Numbered from the stretch's first letter, positions 41,338 to 49,764 are shown. The stretch: DNA of 55,536 nucleotides from Paractinoplanes ovalisporus (GCF_016834655.1 NZ_JAENHP010000038.1:1-55536); one strand, 5' to 3'. Made by a program: numbers and translations. The notes: generated by a model not told the origin, from the sequence alone.

Positions 41338-42171
41338 CTATCGGCTGAGGAAAGCGAGCAGCTCCCGGTTGACCTGCTCGGCGTGGGTGAGACACATGAG
41401 GTGCGGTCCACCGTCGATCTCGACGTAGCGGGCGTCCGGCAGCGCCGCGTGCAGCCGGCGTCCCTGGCCTTCGACGGACAGGATGCGGTCGGCGGTGCCG
41501 TGCAGGATCAGCGTCGGGATGTCGATGCGTTTGACGTCGTTGTGGAACTCCTCGAGCCAGGTGCGCGGACAGGCCCAGGTCGCGATCGGTGACGCGTCGG
41601 CGCCGGCGTTCCACAGATTGCGTACGGCGTCCTCGCTGACCCGCGTGCCGAGCAGCTGATCCAGGTTGAGGAAGTCGTTCATGGTGGCGGTGAGCCAGGC
41701 CGGCCGGTCGTGGCGGAAGGCCTGCTGGACAGCCTCGACGCCGGCTCGGTCGACACCCTTGGGGTTGTCGGCGGACCGGGTGAACGAGGGCGCGAGGCTT
41801 TCGATGAACACGCACGCCCGCAGCCGCTGCGTGCCGTGGACGCCGATGTAGCGGGCGACCTCCCCGGTTCCCAGCGACAATCCGACCAGGGTGACCTCGT
41901 GCAGGTCGAGCTCGTTCAGGAGCGTGTCGAGGTCGGCGGCCAGGGTGTCGAAGTCGTAGCCGTCGGCCGGTCGGCTGGACCGGCCGAAGCCGCGCCGGTC
42001 GTAGGCGATCACCCGGTGGCCCGCGGCCAGCAGCGGGTGGATCTGGGCTTCCCAGGAGCGGCTGTCGAACGGCCAGCCGCTGATCAGGACGACGGCCGGC
42101 CCGCTGCCGTGGTCCTCGTAGTAGAGGTCGATCGAGGTCGAGTTCTCCGTGCCGACAGTGATGGTGGCCAT
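41338..42171 (-). CDS. Alpha/beta hydrolase, second chloroperoxidase-like
   Basis: The 277-residue paralogue of the next gene has YYEDHGSGPAVVLISGWPFDSRSWE, AYDRRGFGRSS, nucleophile elbow VGLSLGTGEVARYIGVHG, LILHGTADRILS and His in DGGPHLMCLTHAEQ. The elbow GLSLGTG differs from the usual GHSxGG, but the Ser is kept. ATG 42171 starts the typical N-terminus; the frame upstream is antisense to other DNA. It is the first gene of the three-gene operon. Confidence 0.88.
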   Translation of the reverse strand: MATITVGTENSTSIDLYYEDHGSGPAVVLISGWPFDSRSWEAQIHPLLAAGHRVIAYDRRGFGRSSRPADGYDFDTLAADLDTLLNELDLHEVTLVGLSLGTGEVARYIGVHGTQRLRACVFIESLAPSFTRSADNPKGVDRAGVEAVQQAFRHDRPAWLTATMNDFLNLDQLLGTRVSEDAVRNLWNAGADASPIATWACPRTWLEEFHNDVKRIDIPTLILHGTADRILSVEGQGRRLHAALPDARYVEIDGGPHLMCLTHAEQVNRELLAFLSR

Positions 42172-42327
42172 GTGTCCGAAGCTCGCAAACATCCCGGCCG
42201 CCGACCAGACCGGTTGACCCGAACAGCGGTGGGGTTCACCGGAAGAAAAGGCGGGCCGTCCCGCGGTCGTCACCGATTTCCGGTCAGCCCTACCGCCACC
42301 GCGAAGTCGCGCTGACACGATGGGTGG

Positions 42328-42699
42328 ATGGGCTCGATCCTCGTCGTCGACGACGACGCTTCCGTACGGGGGCTTCTCGTACGGATCCTGCGCGACTGGG
42401 GTCACGCGGTGATCGGGGAGGCCGGCTCGGTCGCCGAAGCCCTCGTCTACGCCGACGCGTGGCGCCCCGGCATCGCGCTGGTCGATGTCGGCCTGCCGGA
42501 CGGCGACGGTTTCTCCCTGACCCGGCAACTGCGGGAGAAGCCCTGGACGACGCGGGTCGTGATCTTCTCCTCCGACGCCGACCCGGCGAACGTCGCCGCG
42601 GCCACGCGTGCCGGAGCGATCGGGTTCTTCCCGAAGGACGAGCTGGTGAGCCCGGCCCTGCGACGACTCCTCGAGGACCACACCGATGACGACCGATGA
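42328..42699 (+). CDS. Stand-alone receiver-domain response regulator
   Basis: The 123-residue protein is a single CheY-like receiver. The acidic pocket is VVDDDASVR, the phospho-Asp is in LVDVGLPDGDG, Thr/Ser in IFSSDAD and Lys in GFFPKDEL. No output domain follows. Its last 14 nt overlap the start of a LuxR-type regulator, so they are translationally coupled and may share a kinase. The facing kinase gene is broken. CACGAT 6 nt before the ATG is a possible leaderless -10. Confidence 0.88.
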   Translation: MGSILVVDDDASVRGLLVRILRDWGHAVIGEAGSVAEALVYADAWRPGIALVDVGLPDGDGFSLTRQLREKPWTTRVVIFSSDADPANVAAATRAGAIGFFPKDELVSPALRRLLEDHTDDDR

Positions 42700-43372
42700 C
42701 ACCGGCCGCCCGTTGCGGGTGGCGATCGGGGAGGACGACGTCCTGCTGCGCGAGGGCGTGGCCCGGATCCTGACCGACGCCGGGCTCGATGTCGTCGCGC
42801 GCTCCGGCGACGCCGACGACCTTCTGCAACGCGCTCTGGCCTATCGCCCCGACGTCGTCATCACCGACGTCCAGATGCCGCCGCGCCGGGCCGACGACGG
42901 CTTGCGGACGGCGATGGAGTTGCGCCGCCGCTCACCGCGGATCGGGGTGCTGATCCTGTCGCAGTTCTGCGAACCGGCGTACGTGATGGATCTGATCGGG
43001 GATCGGCCCGAAGGGGTCGGCTACCTGCTCAAGGAACGGGTCGGCGACGTCACGACGTTCGTCGACGCCATCCGTCGCGTCGCGGCCGGTGGCAGCGCCC
43101 TGGATCCCGAGGTGGTCGTCCGGATGCTCGGCCGCCACACCAGGGCGGGCCCGCTTCAGCAGCTGACTCCCCGTGAACTGGCCGTGCTGGCGGCGATGGC
43201 CGAAGGGCTGTCCAACTCGGGCGTCGCCGAGAGCCTGCTCATCAGCCACGCCTCCGTCGAGAAGCACGTGACGGCGATCTTCCGCAAGCTGCGCATCACC
43301 CCCACGGACAGCGAGCACCGCCGAGTGCAGGCGGTGCTGACCTATCTGCGCGCGGACACCCGACGGCGATGA
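42686..43372 (+). CDS. NarL/LuxR-family response regulator
   Basis: The 228-residue protein has a receiver (IGEDDVLLREGVARIL, phospho-Asp in VVITDVQMPPRRADDG, Lys in YLLKERVGDV) and a LuxR helix-turn-helix (LTPRELAVLAAMAEGLSNSGVAESLLISHASVEKHVTAIFRKL). It overlaps the preceding receiver gene by 14 nt. The only kinase nearby, on the opposite strand 13 nt away, has lost its phospho-acceptor domain, so this regulator may now answer to another kinase or be an orphan. Confidence 0.92.
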   Translation: MTTDDTGRPLRVAIGEDDVLLREGVARILTDAGLDVVARSGDADDLLQRALAYRPDVVITDVQMPPRRADDGLRTAMELRRRSPRIGVLILSQFCEPAYVMDLIGDRPEGVGYLLKERVGDVTTFVDAIRRVAAGGSALDPEVVVRMLGRHTRAGPLQQLTPRELAVLAAMAEGLSNSGVAESLLISHASVEKHVTAIFRKLRITPTDSEHRRVQAVLTYLRADTRRR

Positions 43373-43385
43373 ACCGGTGGAAAGG

Positions 43386-44373
43386 TCAGCGTGAGGGGAC
43401 CGGCAGGATCGCCTCTATCGTCGTGCCCTGCCCCGGTGCGCTGCGAACCAGCAGCTGACCACCGCGGGCCTCGACGCGGTCGAACAGGCCCGTCAGGCCC
43501 GAACCCGACCCGGTCCGGGCGCCGCCCACGCCGTCGTCTCCCACCTCGACGCGCAGGATGCCGTCGGTGAGGCCGACGCGAACCCACGCCCGGCCGGCCT
43601 TGGCGTGCTTGACGACGTTGGTGAGCGCCTCGGCGATGACAAAATAGGCGGTGGTCTCGACCTCCACGGCCAGCCGGGGCACCTCGACGTCCGTCTCGAC
43701 CGGCAGCGGCAGGTCGACCAGAAGCGACTCCACCCCGCCGGGCAACCCGCTGCGGGTCAGCGACGCCGGGAGGATCCCACTGACGATCTCCCGAAGCTCG
43801 GCGGTGGCTCTCCTGCTCAGCCGCGAGCTGCTCGAGCTCCGCACGGCTCTGAGCGTTGGCAATCGCGATCGCCAGCAATTCCGTGAACGCCGCCAACTGC
43901 TCTTCCGTACCGGGTGGATGTACTTCGCCGTTCGTCGAACCCACGGCGGTGAGGCCCCACACCTCGGCGTTGACGACAACGGGGGCGCCCACCGACGATC
44001 GCCAGCCCCAGCTGCGGATCATGTCAGCCAGCGAGCCGGACGTTTCCGAATAACTCGTGACCCGGCTCGGGCGCTTGGAATCCCAGATCAGCCGGGCCAG
44101 CGTGCCGGTGCCGAACGGATGTTTGACGCCGATGCTCCGGTATCCGTCGAACTCGTTCCAGCGACCGATCATGGTCACCGTCTCGTCACCGTGCAGGCGC
44201 ACCAGGGCGGCGTCGGTCGCCGGCATCAGCAGACCGACCTCGGTCACGAGAGCCTCGAAGACCTCGGCGGCCGGGGCGCCACTCGCCACCAACGTCGCCA
44301 CCCGCCGCAGCGCCGCCTGCTCGGCGGCCGAACGCCGAAGATCGTCGTGATTGTTGGACGTGGATGGCTCCAT
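43386..44373 (-). pseudogene. GAF histidine kinase with the H-box region deleted
   Basis: The first part (from ATG 44373 with AGGGG upstream) encodes an N-terminal helix and a GAF domain (residues about 25-185) ending in RAELEQLAAEQ. In another frame, from about 43825, it continues with ELREIVSGILPASLTRSGLPG and the ATPase domain (YFVIAEALTNVVKHA, VGDDGVGGA, GSGLTGLFDRVEARGG). The HisKA_3 helix with its RDLHDGAQQ-type box, normally between these, is absent. A deletion of roughly 60 codons that also shifted the frame explains this. It would be the partner of the two response regulators it faces. Confidence 0.8.
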
Positions 44374-44608
44374 CGGCTCACCCCTGGTCGCGGCATCCAA
44401 TCAGGCCGACTGTATCGCATGGCTGGGGCGTCCCGACGCTGCCGGACACGCCGGAGAAGGTGCTCCGCCCCGGGAAACTCGTGCCCGCAGTGCGACGGAC
44501 CACGCGGTCAGGGCCGGGGATCGGCCTCCTTCAGACCCGGACAGGTCGGCTGTGGCTGAAGAACCGAATTCGTTGCCGGCCGACGATCAGGCATCGGCTG
44601 GCAGCCGC

Positions 44609-45667
44609 TCATCCAACCCATGGCCGCCACGTCCCTTGACCGGGCTGCGGGACCTCGTACGTCCTCGGAAACACTGTTCTGGCCCGTGAGACAACGCGGT
44701 ACCACTCGTCGGGGTCGGCCCAATCGGGACCGCTTTGCGGAAAAGGCAGCTTCCGGTCGAGCCGACCGCCGGCGACGCTGAAGTTCCTCGACCGGCACAC
44801 CAGGCCGTTCGTCGTGATGGCCCAATCATCCCCGACGAGCTCGACCAGCGAGCCAGTGAGGGGCCATGCGCCACCGTCCCGCCGACGAGCGGCCATGCCA
44901 ACGTTGATGCTCTGCTGAAGGTTCTTGAGCGCCAGCTGCCAGTCGAGGGACTCCCGGCCTTGCCAGAGACCGGCCTCTCGTAGACGTGCGACCACCTTCT
45001 CGGCTACATCTACCGCTGACTCCGACGGGAGCCACTCGAGTGTGATGACCCTGCGGCGGGTCGGAGACTTGACTTCGTCCTGCGTGCGAACCTCGATGTC
45101 GAGGTGAGGCCCCTGCGGTCTTTCGCGCTCATCCGGATTGAAATGCCAGGAAAACCTCAAAGCCAACCCGTCCGGGTCACCGCTCGCATGTACGGTGATC
45201 CGGCCGTTGTCGAACGCTTCGAGCTTGTTCGCCTCGGTGAGAAGGCCCGTCAAGTTCTCGAAAGTAGGCTCCTGAGCCAGCAAGGCGACCCGTTCATCCT
45301 GGCCGGCAGCGTGCTCCTGCAAGCGTTGCTCGAGTGTTACTTGCAGATCATCCAGACGGGTTCTGAGCTCCCGCTCCCGTTCACCGGCCTGTTTACTGAC
45401 CTCGTCAGTTGTTCGATGGACAGCCTGCTCGATCGAGCGCTTGGTTTCAGCCGAGAACCGTAGCCCCAGCCAGAACAAGAAACCTGCTAGTCCGATGCCG
45501 GTGCCCACATTGACGAGAACAGTGGGCGATACACCCTGCCAATGCCATCGCCACTCAAGAAGGTAAGCGAGGGCGAGGACGGCGCTACCGATGGCGGCGC
45601 AGACGAAGATCCAGCCTTTCCGGACGGTCGCTCCTCGCTGGGAATTGCCACCAGACAATGGTTTCAC
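44609..45667 (-). CDS. Two-helix membrane protein with coiled coil, hypothetical
   Basis: The 352-residue protein has two membrane helices (residues about 18-38 and 48-70), then a long charged helix (SAETKRSIEQAVHRTTDEVSKQ to about residue 125) that is probably a coiled coil. A soluble C-terminal domain of about 220 residues follows, of no recognised family (SWHFNPDERERPQGPHLDIEVRT, LKNLQQSINVGM, WRPWVG at the end). GTG 45667 overlaps the small gene upstream by 83 nt. Function unknown. The 235 nt between it and the broken kinase hold no gene that I can see. Confidence 0.65.
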   Translation of the reverse strand: MKPLSGGNSQRGATVRKGWIFVCAAIGSAVLALAYLLEWRWHWQGVSPTVLVNVGTGIGLAGFLFWLGLRFSAETKRSIEQAVHRTTDEVSKQAGERERELRTRLDDLQVTLEQRLQEHAAGQDERVALLAQEPTFENLTGLLTEANKLEAFDNGRITVHASGDPDGLALRFSWHFNPDERERPQGPHLDIEVRTQDEVKSPTRRRVITLEWLPSESAVDVAEKVVARLREAGLWQGRESLDWQLALKNLQQSINVGMAARRRDGGAWPLTGSLVELVGDDWAITTNGLVCRSRNFSVAGGRLDRKLPFPQSGPDWADPDEWYRVVSRARTVFPRTYEVPQPGQGTWRPWVG

Positions 45668-45848
45668 CGGGTTCCGAGACGATCGGGGCGGATACGGATG
45701 ACGTCATATGGCGCCCGACCGACAATGTCACAGACTCGCTCTCGCGGAGCGTTGCCCACGCACGGTCGCCCGGTTGAGCGATGCCAAGGGCACGCATGAG
45801 CGGGTCTCTCTGGGCGGCCGATTCGGGTAGCCGCCCGCTCTCGTCCAT
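45585..45848 (-). CDS. Small hypothetical protein
   Basis: An 87-residue frame starts at ATG 45848 (MDESGRLPESAAQRDPLMRAL) and ends in a basic tail (PARSDRPERLDLRLRRHR). It has no signal peptide or membrane helix, and no family is recognised. Its 3' end overlaps the start of the membrane protein gene by 83 nt in another frame, which makes one of the two starts doubtful. It may be a real small gene of the same operon or only an open frame. Confidence 0.35.
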   Translation of the reverse strand: MDESGRLPESAAQRDPLMRALGIAQPGDRAWATLRESESVTLSVGRHMTSSVSAPIVSEPGETIVWWQFPARSDRPERLDLRLRRHR

Positions 45849-45880
45849 TGTCCAGGGCTCGTCGCGCAGGCCATCTGGTC

Positions 45881-46278
45881 CTAGCCGGCCGTGACGGAGG
45901 GCGCAGTTGGATGGCAGTCCTGACTCAGCGCGATCTTCCCGGTGCGCAGAACCTGAGTGCGAGCCAGCAACGTGGCGATGCGGTAAGGCTTGGTGAGGTA
46001 GTCCTCCACCCGCCGACCCGCCTCGGGAAGCACCTGCTCGAGGGCGTCGCATCGGTCATGCACAGCACCGGCGGCCGATCCGCGGCGTCGAGCCGGCAAT
46101 CGGCCAGTTCGAGCAGGTCAGGGATGTCGAGGTCCACGACCACCAGATCGAAGTGCTGCTCGCTGATCAGCGCCATGGCCGAGCGGCCGGACGACACCGA
46201 CGCGACCGCCGAACCGGTGGCACACAACCGGGTCGTGACATCGCTTCGCAACCGCTCGTCCGGACCGTCTGTCGTCAT
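45881..46278 (-). pseudogene. Response regulator fossil, frameshifted and truncated
   Basis: Two frames together spell a receiver domain. The first gives SDVTTRLCATGSAVASV, FDLVVVDLDIPDLLEL and RPPVLCMTDA. After a frameshift near 46045 the second gives RVEDYLTKPYRIATLLARTQVL and soon stops. The wording is close to the intact orphan regulator at 7036-7734 (DLIVVDRDTPDL, PPVLCVTA, RVEDYVTKPW, LLARAQVLL). The first strand with its acidic pocket and the whole DNA-binding domain are missing. Confidence 0.7.
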
Positions 46279-46392
46279 CCCGCGGCGGTGTTTTAACCCG
46301 GGCTCCGGCCCTGTCGCACCCGCCCTGTCCGGTGGCGGGCGGCGAAAGGCGGCCGGATCCGAGAACGGGCTCCGTGGGTCTAGAGTGGACGC

Positions 46393-47319
46393 GTGCTGGG
46401 AGTCGTCGCGGCCGCGCTTGGCGGGCCTGAAGTGTTGCAGGTGACCGAGCTGCCCGAGCCTGAGGCGGGGCCCGGGCAGGTGGTGGTCCGCGTCCGGGCC
46501 GTCTGTGTGCATCCGGCTGACGTCGCCTCCACCACCGGGGAAATCCCGCGCGGGCCGGTGCCGACGCCGTTTCTGCCCGGGTGGGACATCGCCGGCGAGG
46601 TCGCATCGGTCGGCCCCGGCCCGGCGGAGTTCGGCGTGGGCGATCGGGTCGTCGGGATGATTCCGTGGTACGTGACCCGGGGTGCACCGGGCGGCTATGC
46701 CCAGTTCGTGGCGGCCGACGCAGATTGGCTGGTGCGGTTGCCCGACGAGCTCGACTTCGTGTCCGCGGCCACGGTGCCGCTCAACGCCCAGACCGCCCAC
46801 CAGGGTCTGTCGCTGGTGTCGCTGGCCATGCTCCCGAAGGGCAGCAGCATTCTGGTCACTGGAGCCAGCGGCGGTGTCGGCGGTTTCGCCACCCAGCTCG
46901 CTGTGCAGAGCGGCTTCCGTGTCACGGCGCAGGCCAGTGACGGCGATGAGCAATGGGTGCGCGGTCTCGGCGCTCACGAGGTCATTTCCCGTACGGCCGA
47001 TCTGTCCACGGTGGGGCCGGTGTCAGCGGTGTTCGACGCGGTTCCCGTCGGTGAGGCGGCGTCCGCTGCCGTCGAGGACAGGGGAGTCGTGGTCGCGACC
47101 CGGCCCACGCCGCCCCTGGTCCCCGACCGTGGTGTGCGTCAGGAGCTGCAACTCATCCATCTCGACCGCGAGCTGTTGGCCGACCTGGTGGGGCAGGTGG
47201 CGGCGGGGCGGCTGAGCACCCGCGTGGCGGTCACGATGCCGTTGACCGAAGCGGCCGACGCCCACCGCCGGGTGCTGGCCGGTGGCCTGCTCGGCAAGCT
47301 CGTGCTGACGGTGGACTGA
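46393..47319 (+). CDS. NADP-dependent quinone-type oxidoreductase
   Basis: The 308-residue medium-chain reductase begins with VVAAALGGPEVLQVTELPEPEAG, has GWDIAGEVASVGPG, and the nucleotide-binding motif ILVTGASGGVGGFATQLAVQSG. No zinc ligands are seen. GTG 46393 is supported by a TAGAGT -10 box exactly 6 nt upstream, giving a leaderless mRNA; no Shine-Dalgarno is present. It is convergent with the GGDEF gene, 4 nt apart, and no regulator lies next to it. Confidence 0.88.
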   Translation: MLGVVAAALGGPEVLQVTELPEPEAGPGQVVVRVRAVCVHPADVASTTGEIPRGPVPTPFLPGWDIAGEVASVGPGPAEFGVGDRVVGMIPWYVTRGAPGGYAQFVAADADWLVRLPDELDFVSAATVPLNAQTAHQGLSLVSLAMLPKGSSILVTGASGGVGGFATQLAVQSGFRVTAQASDGDEQWVRGLGAHEVISRTADLSTVGPVSAVFDAVPVGEAASAAVEDRGVVVATRPTPPLVPDRGVRQELQLIHLDRELLADLVGQVAAGRLSTRVAVTMPLTEAADAHRRVLAGGLLGKLVLTVD

Positions 47320-47323
47320 CCCG

Positions 47324-48232
47324 TCAGCGGTAGGCGGAGAGGTCCAGGTACGGATCGGCTTCGTCGCGGACCGTGAGCGAGTTGGTGGGGATCGTGTCGA
47401 CCAGCGTGCCGGCGCCGTTCGGGGACCGGTAGCGAACCAGGGCCGCCCATTCGCAGGCGCTCTCCACCACGCCCGCACGACGAGCGCCGCTGCGGTGCAC
47501 CCACACCGGGTCGCCCGCGGACAGGGGAGTGGCGGCCGCCCCGTACGTCTCGGTGTGGTCGCCGCTTTCGGTGCTGACGACCCAGGTGATCCCGGCCTTG
47601 CCGGTGCCGGCCGTGTGTCGCTTGGCGCTGAACATCGCCTGGTCGGCGCGGCGCAGCAGCTCGGGAAGGTCGGCGGAACGCTCGGCCGGCACGACGCCGA
47701 TCGAGGCGGTGACCGACAGGGTGTGTCCCTGCACGCCCATCGGGGGTGCGATCGCCGCGCTCAGCGAGCCGGCCAGCTCGTGCCACCACGTCGGCGGGAC
47801 CTCGGCGTGCGGGGCGCACGGCAGGGCGGCGAACTCGTCACCGCCGAGCCGGGCCACCAGTTGGTCACCGAGGCAGGCGGCCATGCGCCGGGCGATCACC
47901 CGCAGGACCTCGTCGCCGGCATCGTGCCCGTACGTGTCGTTGATCGGCTTGAAGCCGTTGAGGTCGAGGATCACGACGGCCGGCGAGCAATCGCCGGCGC
48001 GCAGTTGCTCCGGGGCGAGCGCGTGGAAGAGGCGGCGGTTGGCGAGCCCGGTGAGCTCGTCGTGGCCGGCCATCCAGCGCAGTGAGGCGCGCTCCTGCTC
48101 GAGTTTCTGGACGTGCGCCGCGAGCTGATCGATGCGGGCCTGGAGGCGGGCGACGTCGGACTCGGTCCGCAGCGGAGCGTTACCTGACGGTACGTCGCCC
48201 GTTGGGGCGGCTGCAGGAGCGAGGATCCGCAT
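47324..48232 (-). CDS. GGDEF-domain protein, probable diguanylate cyclase
   Basis: The 302-residue protein has a short N-terminal coiled coil (ARLQARIDQLAAHVQKLEQERASL), then a GGDEF domain: HDELTGLANRRLFHAL, VVILDLNGFKPINDTYGHDAGDEVL and the active LGGDEF. No inhibitory RxxD site is obvious before it. After the domain there are about 85 further residues (TWVVSTESGDH to the end) of unknown role, rich in beta-strand pattern. It probably makes cyclic di-GMP, which in actinobacteria controls development. GAGAGGA about 7 nt before the ATG sets the start. Confidence 0.88.
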   Translation of the reverse strand: MRILAPAAAPTGDVPSGNAPLRTESDVARLQARIDQLAAHVQKLEQERASLRWMAGHDELTGLANRRLFHALAPEQLRAGDCSPAVVILDLNGFKPINDTYGHDAGDEVLRVIARRMAACLGDQLVARLGGDEFAALPCAPHAEVPPTWWHELAGSLSAAIAPPMGVQGHTLSVTASIGVVPAERSADLPELLRRADQAMFSAKRHTAGTGKAGITWVVSTESGDHTETYGAAATPLSAGDPVWVHRSGARRAGVVESACEWAALVRYRSPNGAGTLVDTIPTNSLTVRDEADPYLDLSAYR

Positions 48233-48444
48233 CGGCCGTCCTCTCAGAACTGCGGCCGGCCAGCCGCAAAAGAATCATGTCAGCCGCCCCAGGCTCGTGC
48301 AAGATTTCACGAGGACAGGTCTCACGATGACATGATGCATCAGAGACGGGTTTCATCTACTCTGAGTGCTGTCACTTTCGTGGTGAAAGAAACGTGCGTC
48401 TTCCAGCGGTGCTCAATTTCCGTTGGAAACGGACGAGGAGTGAC

Positions 48445-48486
48445 ATGTCGCAACCGAATCTGTGGCACTTCAATTACGCAAAGTAG
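48445..48486 (+). CDS. Short upstream reading frame before the DUF397 gene
   Basis: A 13-codon frame MSQPNLWHFNYAK has its own Shine-Dalgarno (GAGGAG, 5 nt before ATG) and ends 23 nt before the DUF397 start. Its sequence recalls the N-terminal end of DUF397 proteins, and a neighbouring frame continues with SSSASGEGT, like their SSxSGxG motif. So it may be the degenerate start of an older copy, or a leader peptide. The inverted repeat TTTCC-GTT-GGAAA lies just upstream at 48417-48429. Confidence 0.4.
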   Translation: MSQPNLWHFNYAK

Positions 48487-48509
48487 TTCTGCCAGCGGGG
48501 AGGGCACTG

Positions 48510-48716
48510 ATGAGCAGCGAAGCCGGCTGGATGATGTCCAGCAGGTCGACCGGCAATGGCGGCAGTTGTGTCGAGGCGCGGCGTCAGGACGGCCTCATCG
48601 AGGTCCGTAACAGCAACGCACGCGAGGCCGGGACCGTCGTTTTCACGACCGAGGAGTGGGACTCGTTTCTCTTCGGCGCCAAGCGCGGCGAGTTCGACCG
48701 GCTCCTGGCCGACTGA
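48510..48716 (+). CDS. DUF397-domain small protein
   Basis: The 68-residue protein matches DUF397: MMSSRSTGNGGSCVEARRQDG near the start, IEVRNSNAREAGTVVFTTEEWDSFL and KRGEFD at the end. These small proteins act with XRE/DUF5753 regulators, often as their antagonists, in actinobacterial development. AGGGGAGGG-like sequence lies about 7 nt before ATG 48510. The probable partner regulator lies convergently 23 nt downstream, rather than in the same operon. Confidence 0.82.
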   Translation: MSSEAGWMMSSRSTGNGGSCVEARRQDGLIEVRNSNAREAGTVVFTTEEWDSFLFGAKRGEFDRLLAD

Positions 48717-48739
48717 TTACGCCCGGATTCCGTGCCCCG

Positions 48740-49588
48740 TCATGCGAACTCGGCGACCGGCACGGAATCTCTTGTGATGAGATCGAAGACCCGCCGGTAT
48801 TCGTCGACCTCGACCTGCTCCTCGAGGTAGAGCGCACCGACGTGCGATTCGAGGTAGACCACGTCCGGATCGTCCGGGTCGTCGAACTCCAGGATCCGGA
48901 AGGCGCCGGCCATCGCCGCGTGCGCCCCGACCGTGAACGGCAGCACCCGGATGTCGACCGCGTCCTGGGTGGACAGCCGCCGTAGGTGCTCGATCTGGCC
49001 TTTCATCACCTGCTCGCCGCCGACCGGCCGGATCAGTGCCCCCTCGCCGAGCACCGTCACGAGGCGGACCGCCGGGGTGCGGGCGAACAACGTCTTCTGG
49101 CGCTGCATACGCAGATTGATATGACGCTCGGCCATTTCCGAGTCGGCCGGCTGCTCGGCGCCGAAGATGGCTCGCGCGTACTCCGGGGTCTGAAGTTCGC
49201 CGGGGACGATCTCGCCGTCGTACCCGAACATTCGCGACGCGGACGCCTCCAGCCCGACGTACAGCTTGAACCACTCGGGGATCACCGGGCTGGCGTCCCA
49301 CCATTCCTGCTGTGACGTGCCCAGCGCGAGGTCGGCCAGCGCGTCGGTGATGCTCTGGTCCGCGTTGTAGAGCCAGCAGAGCGCGCGTACGTTGGCCCCG
49401 GTGACCGGCACCTTGCCCGTCTCGATGCGGTGCAGCGTCGGCTCCGAGATGCCCAGCCGCGCCTCCACCACATCACGCCGGCTCATGCCGGAAGCCGTGC
49501 GCAGCCGCGTCAATCGCCGCCCCAATGCCCGCCGTACGACGCGTTGGCCTGTGACCGGCACGCCTAACCTCCGCTTTGGCCAACTCAT
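48740..49588 (-). CDS. XRE-family regulator with DUF5753
   Basis: The 282-residue protein has an XRE domain (LGRRLTRLRTASGMSRRDVVEARLGISEPTLHRIETGK) and DUF5753 (YVGLEASASRMFGYDGEIVPGELQTPEYARAIFG, LGEGALIRPVGG, IRVLPFTVGAHAAMAGAFRILEF, VVYLESHVGALYLEEQ). It is the likely partner of the DUF397 protein encoded on the other strand. Proteins of this type respond to unknown signals and control differentiation genes. The start at 49588 has no clear Shine-Dalgarno. Confidence 0.9.
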   Translation of the reverse strand: MSWPKRRLGVPVTGQRVVRRALGRRLTRLRTASGMSRRDVVEARLGISEPTLHRIETGKVPVTGANVRALCWLYNADQSITDALADLALGTSQQEWWDASPVIPEWFKLYVGLEASASRMFGYDGEIVPGELQTPEYARAIFGAEQPADSEMAERHINLRMQRQKTLFARTPAVRLVTVLGEGALIRPVGGEQVMKGQIEHLRRLSTQDAVDIRVLPFTVGAHAAMAGAFRILEFDDPDDPDVVYLESHVGALYLEEQVEVDEYRRVFDLITRDSVPVAEFA

Positions 49589-49764
49589 GGGGGACTGTGA
49601 CGTGCACTACCGTACCTGTGATGGCGCGTAGTCAACAGGCAACTCCCGGTCGCGGCTCCGTCTAGCGGACCGCGCCCAGTGCGGGCTTCGCTTCGAGCGT
49701 CACCGGAGCCGGCCCTGAGGAAATACTCAGAACTTCAAGTGAAGGAGCGGCGGGCGGTTACGTT

